The notes below the pieces were generated by a model, which did not search any database, was not told where the DNA came from, and saw nothing but the letters and a program-made list of their open reading frames with translations. From contig JAEWLQ010000022.1 in assembly GCA_023457495.1 (NCBI GenBank), positions 1 to 40,628 on the forward strand: a stretch of DNA of 40,628 nt, in the 5' to 3' direction. This document shows, piece by piece, positions 1 through 7,954 of this stretch. A program made the position numbers and the translations under genes. Each line of letters begins with the position of its first letter. Position 1 is the first letter of the stretch. Origin of the DNA: Pseudomonadota bacterium. Lineage in GTDB: Bacteria; Pseudomonadota; Gammaproteobacteria; Steroidobacterales; Steroidobacteraceae.

Positions 1-111
1 CGGCTATAGCGAGCGGGAACCACCCGATCCCATTTCGAACTCGGAAGTGAAAACGCTCCGCGCCGATGATAGTGTGGCAGCTGCCATGCGAGAGTAGGTC
101 ACTGCCAGGGT
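1..111 (+). rRNA. rrf: 5S ribosomal RNA, 5' end missing
   Basis: Bases 1-111 match the conserved body of bacterial 5S rRNA: the CCCATTTCGAACTCGGAAGTG stretch of the loop B/C region, GCGCCGATGATAGTGTGG, and ATGCGAGAGTAGG, ending in the closing-stem strand CTGCCAGGG. The partner strand of that closing stem is absent, so roughly the first 8 nt lie outside the window. The rest of the rRNA operon should lie upstream. The sequence style is that of gamma- or betaproteobacteria. Confidence 0.95.
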
Positions 112-123
112 CCTAACATGAAG

Positions 124-152
124 CCCCCGTCGCGAAAGCGACGGGGGTTTTT
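124..152 (+). terminator. Rho-independent terminator of the rRNA operon
   Basis: A perfect 10-bp stem (CCCCCGTCGC / GCGACGGGGG) with a GAAA tetraloop is followed by five T. It lies 12 bases after the 5S gene. It also sits 14 bases past the stop of the convergent SapC gene, but on that strand no T run follows the stem, so it mainly serves the rRNA transcript. Confidence 0.93.
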
Positions 153-166
153 CATTTGCGCGTCTT

Positions 167-907
167 TCAGACCTCGCCCCGGGACGAGCGCTGCATCCAG
201 CCGCGGCGCGCCAGGATCTGCAGGTGGCCGATCGAGGACAGCATCGCGTACATCGGGAGCAGGTAGTTGCGCGAGTTGAGGTCGGCAAGGGTCGCCGCGT
301 CGAGCTCGCGCAGTTTGCCCTCGTCGATCGTGTGCAGGCCGGTGATCTTGCGCGGCTGCATTCCATCGGCCTTGAGCTCGAGCTGGAACGGGCGGATGAG
401 TCCCAGCGTGGAAACACGTTCGGTGAATTCGCGGCACCTGCGCTCATCCTGGATCAGCTCGGCAAGCATCGTCAGCTTGCGTTTCAGGTATGGAGTCTCC
501 GCCCCGAGCTCGTCGAACAGGGCCTCGCCGCGCTCCGTCTGGACCGCGGGATTCTCGAAGTCGATGCAGCTCACGAGCCCCTTCTGTCCCTCGCCCGCCG
601 CCGGGTTGTCCGCCACGGCTACATTGAACGGCTGGCGCCCGATGTTCAGCGGCACCAGGAAGCTCTTCCAGCTTCCGTCCTGCCAGAAGAGGTTCTCCGT
701 GGGTTCGCATCCGAAAAGTGCGACGCAGACGTACTGGTCGCTCGCCTCGTTTTTGGTAAATACGATCGGGTACTCGACGACCAGGCGCGGGATCTCGTTG
801 AGTCCTACCGCACACATGCTCATGCCCTTACACGGGGCAAAGGCCTGCTCGTCATCGACGCGAATGTTCTTGTGGACCGTGCGGTCCAGGGGTTCCAAGC
901 GTGGCAT
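167..907 (-). CDS. SapC family protein (copy 1)
   Basis: A 246-residue protein of the SapC family (PF07277). The features seen are an N-terminal 'LDRTVHKNIRV' segment, 'EYPIVFTKN', 'VALFGCEPTENLFW', a central 'PFNVAVADN', an acidic 'SCIDFENP' and a C-terminal hydrophobic 'LLPMYAMLSSIGHLQIL'. The start is placed at ATG 905-907. The frame stays open about 30 codons further upstream, but that stretch is poorly conserved-looking and contains no better start. The family is named after a Campylobacter S-layer-linked gene but has no known biochemical role; in proteobacteria it is often found beside TonB-dependent receptors, cupin-like and tryptophan-halogenase genes, as here. It is a diverged paralogue of the gene at 4641-5405 and is transcribed away from TBDR1. 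No signal peptide is visible, so it is probably cytoplasmic. Confidence 0.85.
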   Translation of the reverse strand: MPRLEPLDRTVHKNIRVDDEQAFAPCKGMSMCAVGLNEIPRLVVEYPIVFTKNEASDQYVCVALFGCEPTENLFWQDGSWKSFLVPLNIGRQPFNVAVADNPAAGEGQKGLVSCIDFENPAVQTERGEALFDELGAETPYLKRKLTMLAELIQDERRCREFTERVSTLGLIRPFQLELKADGMQPRKITGLHTIDEGKLRELDAATLADLNSRNYLLPMYAMLSSIGHLQILARRGWMQRSSRGEV

Positions 908-1412
908 CCGCGAATGATACAGATTCCGGGCGCCTGGCCACCCTCCTGCCAACAAACATGCTGCGCCAGCCCCTGTCGCGGCGCGCTTCCGCCTCACTAC
1001 GTTAGCGCTAGCAGAAACTGTTGCTTTTTTGTGCTTCGTTATCCGACCCGGCCTCGGGACGATTGCGGCGTATTGTCCACTGGCGTTAGCTAACTAACTG
1101 ATCGGCAAACAAAAGTAGATGGCTTATGTCCACAACGATGTCTCCGCAGTAGGAAGACATGAGCGTGGACTTTTGTACACAGGCTGATTTATCCTCGGCG
1201 CACGACGAGGGGGGCGCACATTGCGCATTGCTGCTGCATTCAGCTTTTCTGGCGTAGGTCTGTCACGCCGTTCGAGTCTGAGATCCATGCAGCACTCTCT
1301 CCCTGTCGTAGTCGTCCACCTGGTCGACCTGTCACCGGTTTCGTTTTGCAGTTGATCCCGGTTTTCTAGAACTACCCAGAAAGATGTACGAGTGCGGAGG
1401 AGACATCCGAAT
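908..1412 (+). promoter_or_regulatory. 505-bp divergent intergenic region upstream of TBDR1
   Basis: A non-coding stretch between the divergent SapC copy 1 and TBDR1. It holds a LacI-type operator (1000-1013, listed separately), a perfect 10-bp palindrome GTTAGCTAAC at 1085-1094, and a purine-rich ribosome-binding site GGAGG at 1396-1400, 12 bases before the TBDR1 ATG. It is clearly richer in A and T than the surrounding genes from about 1000 onward. I could not assign convincing -35/-10 boxes. No ORF here looks real. Confidence 0.6.
1000..1013. promoter_or_regulatory. Candidate LacI-family operator upstream of TBDR1
   Basis: CGTTAGCGCTAGCA is a near-palindrome centred on CG; 10 of the 12 inner bases pair. 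It shares 10 of 14 aligned positions with two other sites in this window, at 19087-19100 and 20297-20310, which flank the LacI gene and its probable targets. LacI-family operators typically are palindromes of this length with a central CG. The inference is that the LacI regulator at 19.2-20.3 kb also controls TBDR1. Confidence 0.65.
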
Positions 1413-4400
1413 ATGAAATTCAATCCCAAGTTAACTTCCAAGGCGCTGTTCACCATCGTTGGTGGCGCAGTGCTCATCAATCCTGTATTCGCTCAAGAGC
1501 AGGGCGGTGAGGAGCTCGAGGAAGTCGTCGTCACCGGTTTGCGCGGATCCTTGATCCAGTCAATGGAAATCAAGCGCGACGCCATTGGTGTCGTCGACGC
1601 GATTACTGCCGAGGACATCGGCAAGTTCCCCGACTCGAACCTCGCCGAATCGCTGCAGCGTATTCCCGGCGTGTCCATCGACCGTCAGAACGGCGAAGGC
1701 GCGCAGGTCACGGTTCGCGGCTTCGGCCCGGGCTACAACCTCGTCACGTTGAACGGCCGTACCGTTCCGACCGCGGAAGTGAATCTCACGGGCAACCGTG
1801 ACAACTTCTCGGGCGGCCAGGGCCGCAGCTTCGACTTCTCGAACATCGCCGCCGAAGCGGTGTCGGGTCTCGAGGTGTACAAGACCGGCCAGGCGCTTCT
1901 GCCGTCGGGCGGCATTGGCGCGACGATCAACGTCAAGACCCGCCGTCCTCTCGACACTCCCGGGCTCCAGGCCTCGGTGTCGGCGAATGGCGTGATGGAC
2001 ACCAGCAACGAAGAAGGCAGCGACATCACTCCGGAAGCCAGCGGTCTGTTCAGCTGGACCAATGATTCCGAGTCGTTCGGCGTGGGCCTCTTCGCTGGCT
2101 ACTCGAAGCGTGATTCGGGTGCGGCCATCGGCCAGACGAACGACTGGGTCGTTCGTTCGACGAACAACTTCATGGGCGAGACGAGCATCGTTCGCGCCGG
2201 CGGCAACCCTGCCAACTACGTGAACGCGCCGGCCCCTGGCCAGCTGTTCGCGATCCCGCAGGACAGCCGTTACGACGTATCGGACCTGAGCCGCGAGCGC
2301 ATCAATGCGCAGGCGGTCGTGCAGTTCCGTCCGATGGACGCCCTGACCCTGACCCTCGACTACACGTACTTCAACACCCAGAGCGAAGAACAGCGTGCCG
2401 AGCAGACCAACTGGTTTGCCACGCCGTTCGACCAGATCGTGTTCGACAACGCGGGTGCCGTGTCCGCCGCGACGTTCATGCAAGAGAACAACGACGGCCA
2501 GAAGGACATGGGCTTCGAGCAGACGTATCGCGCGCAGGAAGACGAGTTCAACTCGCTCGGCTTCAATGCCGAGTGGGCGCTCACCGACACCGGCACGCTG
2601 CGCCTCGACTACCACACGGACAACGCCAAGTCGTCTCCGAACAACCCGCTGGGTCATTCGGCGACGTTCGTGACGTTTGCCGCGCCGGTCATCTCGCAGC
2701 ACTCGGTCAGCTGGGATGGTTCGGACGCGTTCCCGGTCCAGGCCTACACCTTCAGCGATGCGGTGAAAGGCAACAACGACGGCGTCCTGAACGTGGCCGA
2801 CCTCGGCACGCAGGTTTCGCGCAGCTCCTCGCAGTGGCAGGAGATGGACGTCGATGAAGCCGATCTGCGCTACACCATCAACTTCGAGAACAGCAACCTG
2901 ACCTTCGGTAGCAACTACCGCAAGACGGAAGTCTATGTGCGTGGCCGCACCACCCAGCAGGATCTCGGCACGTGGGGTGTTTCCAACCCGCGTGACGTCG
3001 AGTTGTACGCCCCGGGCGTGGTCGAAGCGTTCTGTATGTCGTGCCGCTTCGATGACTTCGGTGTGGGCCAGGCGAACATCGCCTTCCGCGCCGATGCCAC
3101 CGAGTTGTACTCCATCCTGACGCCGATCTACGCGGCCGCTCCGCACAACAAGACGGTCCAGGTGAACGACAACGAGAACTGGGTGAACGAGGACATCCTC
3201 GCGTTCTACGCCCAGTTCGGCCTCGAGTCGGAGTTCCTCGGCCGCCCTGTCCAGGTTACCGGCGGTCTGCGCTGGGAAGAGACGGAAGTCGATTCCACCG
3301 CGTTGCAGTCGGTGCCGACGGGCATCCTGTGGACGGCGGACAACGACTTCCTGATCACGTTCAGCGGTCTGACGAACGTCGAAGGTAGCGGCAAGTACAA
3401 GCACCTGTTGCCGAACCTCGACGTCAAGGTCGACCTCACGGACAAGCTGGTCTCGCGCTTCTCGTACAGCAAGACGATCGGTCGCGTGCCGTACGGCAAC
3501 CTGTTCGCCTCGGTCAACGCGGGCGCGCCGAACAACCCGACGGTCCTCGGAGGACAGACGGGCGGCAACCGTCAGGATCCGAACCTGCTGCCGCTCGAGT
3601 CCGAGAACTTCGACGCTTCGTTGGAGTACTACTACAAGGACGACAGCTACGTGTCCGTGGGCTTCTTCGACAAGACCGTGAAGAACTTCCTCGGCTCGGC
3701 CGTGTTCAACCAGCCGCTGTACGGCCTGCTCGACCCGACGTCGGGTGCGCCGGGCACGCGTTCGGCCTCGGCCCTCGGCGTGATCGATGCGCTCGAAGTC
3801 GACCGTTCGCCCGCTCACCTGTTCACCATGGTCGCGTTGATCGACGCGAACAATGGCGACGTGGATGCGGCCCGTGCGACGTTCGCCGCCAACCTGGCGC
3901 CGAACCCGACGACGGGCGTCATCCAGCTGCCGCAGACCTACGTCGACCAGATCCTGGGTCTGTATGACGTGGTCGGCCAGCCGGGTGTCGATCCGGAAAT
4001 GCAGTTCCGCGTGACCACGCCGATCAACGATCGCGAAGGCAACGTCTTCGGATGGGAATTCGCGGCGCAGCACTTCTTCGGAAGCAGCGGCTTCGGTCTC
4101 GCGGCCAGCTACACGGTCGTGAACGGTGACGTGAATGCCGATCCGGGTCAGGATCCGAACGAAAACCAGTTCGCGCTGGTGGGTCTGTCGGATACCGCGA
4201 ACTTCACGGCGATGTACGAGAAGTACGGCCTCTCGGCGCGTATCGCGTACAACTGGCGTGACAAGTTCCTGAACGGCACGAACCAGGGCGGCAGCCGCAG
4301 CCCGCAGTTCACGGACTCGTTCGGTCAGATCGACCTCAGCGTGTCGTATGACATCAATGACAACCTCCAGGTGTTCTTTGATGGCATCAACATCACGGGC

Positions 4401-4496
4401 GAAGACCATCGCGAGTACCGCCGCAAGTCCAACATGACGATCTGGGCTTACGAGCTCTCGCCGCGCTACGCCCTCGGTGCGCGTTACAAGTTCTGA
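1413..4496 (+). CDS. TonB-dependent receptor (TBDR1), probable oligosaccharide importer
   Basis: A 1027-residue outer-membrane receptor. Residues 1-27 form a Sec signal peptide (ending NPVFA), followed by a TonB-box-like EEVVVTG at about 37-43. The plug domain follows, with the family's 'IGKFPDSNLAESLQRIPGVS' and 'VRGF...TLNGR' motifs. A long C-terminal beta-barrel ends in the outer-membrane-type 'ALGARYKF' with terminal Phe. The start at 1413 is chosen over an in-frame ATG at 1392 because it gives an intact signal peptide and GGAGG at 1396-1400. This receptor type (about 1000 residues, IGKFPD plug) is common in carbohydrate loci of Caulobacter and Xanthomonas relatives. With a LacI-type operator upstream and xylan genes downstream, its likely cargo is xylo-oligosaccharides. 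The cargo is inferred, not shown. Confidence 0.93.
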   Translation: MKFNPKLTSKALFTIVGGAVLINPVFAQEQGGEELEEVVVTGLRGSLIQSMEIKRDAIGVVDAITAEDIGKFPDSNLAESLQRIPGVSIDRQNGEGAQVTVRGFGPGYNLVTLNGRTVPTAEVNLTGNRDNFSGGQGRSFDFSNIAAEAVSGLEVYKTGQALLPSGGIGATINVKTRRPLDTPGLQASVSANGVMDTSNEEGSDITPEASGLFSWTNDSESFGVGLFAGYSKRDSGAAIGQTNDWVVRSTNNFMGETSIVRAGGNPANYVNAPAPGQLFAIPQDSRYDVSDLSRERINAQAVVQFRPMDALTLTLDYTYFNTQSEEQRAEQTNWFATPFDQIVFDNAGAVSAATFMQENNDGQKDMGFEQTYRAQEDEFNSLGFNAEWALTDTGTLRLDYHTDNAKSSPNNPLGHSATFVTFAAPVISQHSVSWDGSDAFPVQAYTFSDAVKGNNDGVLNVADLGTQVSRSSSQWQEMDVDEADLRYTINFENSNLTFGSNYRKTEVYVRGRTTQQDLGTWGVSNPRDVELYAPGVVEAFCMSCRFDDFGVGQANIAFRADATELYSILTPIYAAAPHNKTVQVNDNENWVNEDILAFYAQFGLESEFLGRPVQVTGGLRWEETEVDSTALQSVPTGILWTADNDFLITFSGLTNVEGSGKYKHLLPNLDVKVDLTDKLVSRFSYSKTIGRVPYGNLFASVNAGAPNNPTVLGGQTGGNRQDPNLLPLESENFDASLEYYYKDDSYVSVGFFDKTVKNFLGSAVFNQPLYGLLDPTSGAPGTRSASALGVIDALEVDRSPAHLFTMVALIDANNGDVDAARATFAANLAPNPTTGVIQLPQTYVDQILGLYDVVGQPGVDPEMQFRVTTPINDREGNVFGWEFAAQHFFGSSGFGLAASYTVVNGDVNADPGQDPNENQFALVGLSDTANFTAMYEKYGLSARIAYNWRDKFLNGTNQGGSRSPQFTDSFGQIDLSVSYDINDNLQVFFDGINITGEDHREYRRKSNMTIWAYELSPRYALGARYKF

Positions 4497-4503
4497 TCTC
4501 TGG

Positions 4504-4535
4504 CGGGGTGCCGAAGGCCTTCCTTCGGCGCCCCC
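4504..4535 (+). other. Stable hairpin after TBDR1
   Basis: GCCGAAGG (4510-4517) pairs with CCTTCGGC (4522-4529), and outer G/C bases extend the stem to about 4504-4535. It starts 8 bases after the TBDR1 stop. No T run follows, so by itself it is more likely a 3'-end stabilising structure than a terminator; the true terminator follows 46 bases later. Confidence 0.55.
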
Positions 4536-4580
4536 GTCGGATCCGGGATCTCGGTTCCGGAAGTCAGAAGGTGTATCTGG

Positions 4581-4609
4581 AAAGCCCCTCTTCGGAGGGG
4601 CTTTTCCTT
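4581..4609 (+). terminator. Rho-independent terminator after TBDR1
   Basis: AAAGCCCCTC / GAGGGGCTTT form a 10-bp stem closed by a TTCG tetraloop (4591-4594), followed by a T-rich tail (CTTTTCCTTT). It separates TBDR1 from the SapC-cupin-halogenase genes, which lie 36 bases further on. Those genes therefore need read-through or their own promoter. Confidence 0.88.
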
Positions 4610-4640
4610 TCAAATCGCAACGAAGCGGAAGACTCACACG

Positions 4641-5405
4641 ATGAAACGCACCGTGTTGCTCGACAACATCGCGCACAAGGATCTCAGGGTCAAAACCGGC
4701 TACTCGGCCGCGTTCGGGGACAGCGTCAATCACGTCCTCGTGTTTCCCACCGAGTTCGTCCACGTTCAGCGCGAGTACCCGATCCTCTTTCGCAAGGACG
4801 CCAACGGAAACCTGCAGTCAGTCGCGCTGCTGGGCTTCGACAAGGACGAAAACCTGTTTCTCTCCGACAGCGGCTGGAACGCCCGCTACGTCCCGGCCGT
4901 GATTCAGCGCGGGCCCTTCCTCATCGGGTTCCGCAAGAGCGACAGGGACGGCGAGCTCGTCAATGAACCCGTGGTCCACGTCGATCTCGATGATCCGCGG
5001 ATCAGCACCACGGAAGGCGAGGCCGTGTTCCTCAAACATGGCGGCAACTCGCCCTACCTGGATCGTGCCAACCGACTGCTGCAGCTCATCTACAAGGGCA
5101 CCGCGGCCGTGGGGCCCATGTTCGCCGCGTTCGAGGAGGCGGGCCTGATCGAGCCGATGGAGATCGAGGTGCAGCTCGACGAGCGCACCCAGTACAAACT
5201 CCCGGGGTTCTTCTCCATCAGCGAGGAGCGCTTCGCCAAACTCGACAGTTCCCAGCTCGAGCGCCTGAACAAGCCCGGTTTCCTGCACTTCGCGCTGTTC
5301 GCACTGGCCTCGCTCGGCAACATCCACTGGCTGATCGAGCTCAAGAACCGCAAACGTGTCGCCGCGGTGCACACCCAGGGCGCGGCGGCCACCGACAAGG
5401 GCTAA
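4641..5405 (+). CDS. SapC family protein (copy 2)
   Basis: A 254-residue SapC-family (PF07277) protein, a paralogue of the gene at 167-907. Shared elements are 'HKDLRV' near residue 12, 'EYPILFRKD', 'VALLGFDKDENLFL', 'PFLIGF', 'VHVDLDDPR', 'EGEAVF' and a hydrophobic C-terminal 'LHFALFALASLGNIHWLIE'. There is no signal peptide or membrane helix. The ATG at 4641 follows a purine-rich AAGCGGAAGA. It starts a compact plus-strand series (SapC - Cupin_8 - halogenase 1 - halogenase 2) with gaps of 9, 11 and 3 bases, so it is most likely the first gene of an operon. The function of the family is unknown; its association with TBDRs and halogenases is recurrent in proteobacteria. Confidence 0.88.
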   Translation: MKRTVLLDNIAHKDLRVKTGYSAAFGDSVNHVLVFPTEFVHVQREYPILFRKDANGNLQSVALLGFDKDENLFLSDSGWNARYVPAVIQRGPFLIGFRKSDRDGELVNEPVVHVDLDDPRISTTEGEAVFLKHGGNSPYLDRANRLLQLIYKGTAAVGPMFAAFEEAGLIEPMEIEVQLDERTQYKLPGFFSISEERFAKLDSSQLERLNKPGFLHFALFALASLGNIHWLIELKNRKRVAAVHTQGAAATDKG

Positions 5406-5414
5406 AATTCCCAG

Positions 5415-6440
5415 GTGCAGCCGATCTTGAGAAAAGTCCGGGAGATCGAAGGCGTCGCGCCCGATGCCGTTCCGTACGACGACCTCATCGCGAAGCAGGA
5501 GCCCGTGATCCTGCGAGGTCTCGCGCGCCACTGGCCGCTGGTGGGCAAGTCCTCGCCGCAAGAAGCGGCCGCCTATCTCAAGTCGTTCTACAAGGGACGA
5601 AAGGTGGTCGCGTTCATCGCGCGTCCCGAGCTCGCCGGTCGCTTCGGCTACACGCCCGACGTCACGGGCCTCGATTTCCAATCCGACCGCGTGCCGCTCG
5701 ACGAATACCTGGACCGCATCCTCGCGCATCTCGACGATCCCGCCGCGCCGTCCATCTACATCGGCTCGACGGACGTGGACACCTATCTTCCGGGTTTCCG
5801 CGGCGAGAACGATCTCGTGCTCAATCACCCGATGTTCGAGGCGAATCCGCCGCTGGTCGCCGCGTGGATCGGCAATCGCACCACGGCGCTCGCGCACCAC
5901 GACATCTCGCACAACATCGCGGTCTGCATGGTCGGCCGGCGCCGTTTCACCGTGTTCCCGCCCGAGCAGGTCGCGAACCTGTATCCGGGGCCGTTGGAGC
6001 CGACGCCCGGCGGACAGGTCGTCACGATGGCCGACATCCACGCCCCAGACTACGAGCGCTTCCCGCGGCTGGGCGAGGCGCTGGCCGCCGCGCAGGTGGC
6101 CGAGCTCGAGCCCGGCGATGCGTTCTTCTATCCCTCGATGTGGTGGCACCAGGTCAACGCGCTCGAGCGCTTCAACGTGATGGTCAATTACTGGTGGAAC
6201 ACGACGCCCCAGTACATGGACACGCCGCAGAACACGCTGCTGCACGCGCTGCTCAGCATTCGCGATCGGCCCGAGGCCGAAAAGCGCGCGTGGCGCGCGA
6301 TGTTCGACTACTACGTGTTCGGCCCCGCCGATCAGGCCGGGGCACATCTGCCCGAAGCGGCTCGCGGCAATCTCGCTCCGATGGACGAGATGAAGGCGCG
6401 TCGCCTGCGGGCCCTGTTGCTTCAGCGCCTGAATCGCTGA
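5415..6440 (+). CDS. Cupin_8 / JmjC-like putative 2-oxoglutarate-Fe(II) dioxygenase
   Basis: A 341-residue protein with the cupin-like fold of FIH/JmjC hydroxylases. The iron triad is visible: H161 and D163 in 'AHHDISHN' and the distal H245 in 'FFYPSMWWHQVNAL'. The 'GRRRFTVFPPEQVANLYPGP' segment after the HxD motif is typical of the Cupin_8 family, which hydroxylates proteins or small molecules using 2-oxoglutarate and O2. The start is GTG at 5415, nine bases after the SapC stop, with a weak ribosome-binding site, which suggests translational coupling. It precedes two flavin-dependent halogenases, a neighbourhood repeatedly seen beside TonB-dependent receptors. The substrate is unknown. Confidence 0.85.
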   Translation: MQPILRKVREIEGVAPDAVPYDDLIAKQEPVILRGLARHWPLVGKSSPQEAAAYLKSFYKGRKVVAFIARPELAGRFGYTPDVTGLDFQSDRVPLDEYLDRILAHLDDPAAPSIYIGSTDVDTYLPGFRGENDLVLNHPMFEANPPLVAAWIGNRTTALAHHDISHNIAVCMVGRRRFTVFPPEQVANLYPGPLEPTPGGQVVTMADIHAPDYERFPRLGEALAAAQVAELEPGDAFFYPSMWWHQVNALERFNVMVNYWWNTTPQYMDTPQNTLLHALLSIRDRPEAEKRAWRAMFDYYVFGPADQAGAHLPEAARGNLAPMDEMKARRLRALLLQRLNR

Positions 6441-6451
6441 CGGAGTTCCGA

Positions 6452-7951
6452 GTGCAGAATCAGCCGGTCAAACGCGTCGTGATCGCGGGCGGTGGAACCG
6501 CGGGTTGGACCGTGGCCGCGGCGCTCGCTCAGCAGTTAGGTCCGATCATCGACATCACGCTCGTCGAGTCGGAGGAGATCGGTACGGTGGGCGTGGGCGA
6601 GGCGACCATTCCCACGATCCGTACGTTCCATGCGCTGCTCGGTCTCGATGAGCGCGAATTCATGCGCGCAACGCAGGCGACGTTCAAGCTCGGCATCGGG
6701 TTCGATGATTGGGCGGGCATCGGCGACCGCTACATCCACGCGTTCGGCGACATCGGCAAGACCACCTGGATGGGTGGCTTCCACAACATGTGGCTCATGG
6801 CCAGGTCCCTGGGCTTCGGCGATGCGCTCGGCGACTACTGCCTCGAGCACCAGGCCTCGGAGGCCGGCAAGTTCGCCCTGTCCGAGAACGCGCCGATGAA
6901 CTATGCGTTCCACCTGGATGCGGGTCTTTACGCGCGATTCCTGCGCGCGAAGTTCGAGCCGAAGGGTGTGAAGCGCATCGAAGGAAAGATCAGAAACGTC
7001 GAGCAGGATGGCGACAGCGGCTACGTCCGAGCGCTGGTGATGGAGAGCGGCGCGCGCGTGGAAGGCGAGCTGTTCATCGATTGCACGGGCTTTCGCGGCC
7101 TGCTCATCGAACAGGCGCTCGAAGCCGGATACGAAGACTGGCGCCAGTGGCTGCCCACCGACAGCGCCCTAGCGGTGCAGACTCCTTCCACCGATCGCAT
7201 CCTGCCCTACACGCGCTCGATGGCGCGCAGCGCGGGCTGGCAGTGGCGCATCCCGCTGCAGCATCGCGTCGGCAACGGACTCGTCTTCTGCAGCGCGCAC
7301 ATCACCGAAGAGGCCGCGCGCGCCGAGCTGCTCGCGAACCTGCGCGGCGAGCCCTTGTTCGAGCCGCGCCTCATCCGCTACGTAACCGGGCGGCGCCGCA
7401 AGATCTGGGACAAGAACGTGGTCGCGATGGGCCTGTCCAGCGGATTCCTCGAACCACTCGAGAGCACCAGCATCCACCTCATCCAGGCGGGCGTTACGCG
7501 GCTCATCAAGATGTTCCCGTTCGGCGGCAACTTCGAGGCGCTGGCGAAACGCTACAACGCGCAGTCGAACTTCGAGCTCGAGCGCATCCGCGATTTCATC
7601 ATCCTGCACTACAAGCTGACCGAGCGGGACGACACGCCGTTCTGGCGCGGCTGCCGCGACATGTCCATTCCCGATTCGCTCGCTGAACGCATCGAGCTGT
7701 TCCGCGAGAGCGGCTTCGCCTACCAGGGCGCGGACGACCTGTTCAGCGTCACCTCCTGGGTGTTCGTCATGGTGGGCCAGCGCCTCATGCCGAAGCATTA
7801 CCATCACATGGGCGCGATGCTCGGCGAGCAGCGGCTGCGGCGCGCGCTCGAATCCCTCAAGACCAACATTGCCCGCGGCGTTTCCGGAATGCCGCTTCAC
7901 AAGGATTTCGTGCGGCGTTACTGCCCCGCGGAAACGGAAACAGTGGAGTAG
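6452..7951 (+). CDS. Flavin-dependent tryptophan-halogenase-family protein 1
   Basis: A 499-residue FAD-dependent halogenase (PF04820). It shows the N-terminal Rossmann motif GGGTAGW (13-19), 'GVGEATIPTIR' (47-57), and K79 in 'ATFKLGI', at the exact position of the catalytic lysine in PrnA/RebH. It also has W263-Q-W265-R-I-P, the WxWxIP signature that separates halogenases from monooxygenases, 'DCTGFRGLLIEQ', and 'FLEPLESTSIHLIQAGV' typical of the family. The start is GTG 6452 with GGAG at 6442-6445; the frame is open further upstream but that would overlap the cupin gene. The family halogenates tryptophan or indole-like substrates using FADH2 from a separate reductase, none of which is encoded here. 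The substrate is unknown. Confidence 0.92.
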   Translation: MQNQPVKRVVIAGGGTAGWTVAAALAQQLGPIIDITLVESEEIGTVGVGEATIPTIRTFHALLGLDEREFMRATQATFKLGIGFDDWAGIGDRYIHAFGDIGKTTWMGGFHNMWLMARSLGFGDALGDYCLEHQASEAGKFALSENAPMNYAFHLDAGLYARFLRAKFEPKGVKRIEGKIRNVEQDGDSGYVRALVMESGARVEGELFIDCTGFRGLLIEQALEAGYEDWRQWLPTDSALAVQTPSTDRILPYTRSMARSAGWQWRIPLQHRVGNGLVFCSAHITEEAARAELLANLRGEPLFEPRLIRYVTGRRRKIWDKNVVAMGLSSGFLEPLESTSIHLIQAGVTRLIKMFPFGGNFEALAKRYNAQSNFELERIRDFIILHYKLTERDDTPFWRGCRDMSIPDSLAERIELFRESGFAYQGADDLFSVTSWVFVMVGQRLMPKHYHHMGAMLGEQRLRRALESLKTNIARGVSGMPLHKDFVRRYCPAETETVE

Positions 7952-7954
7952 AGA

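Noticed and set aside
4504..4535. Hairpin after TBDR1 as a terminator
   Set aside because: No T run follows it; the hairpin at 4581 with a T-rich tail is the better terminator. It is kept only as a structure.
1560..4763. A 1067-codon open frame on the minus strand covering TBDR1
   Set aside because: Its translation is Arg/Val/Glu-rich without domains and mirrors the third-codon-position GC bias of TBDR1; it has no ribosome-binding site. It is a shadow frame.
5864..6451. In-frame upstream extension of halogenase 1, which would give a 695-residue protein
   Set aside because: The extension lies wholly inside the Cupin_8 gene in another frame and is low complexity. The GTG at 6452 with GGAG gives the normal start and K79 numbering.
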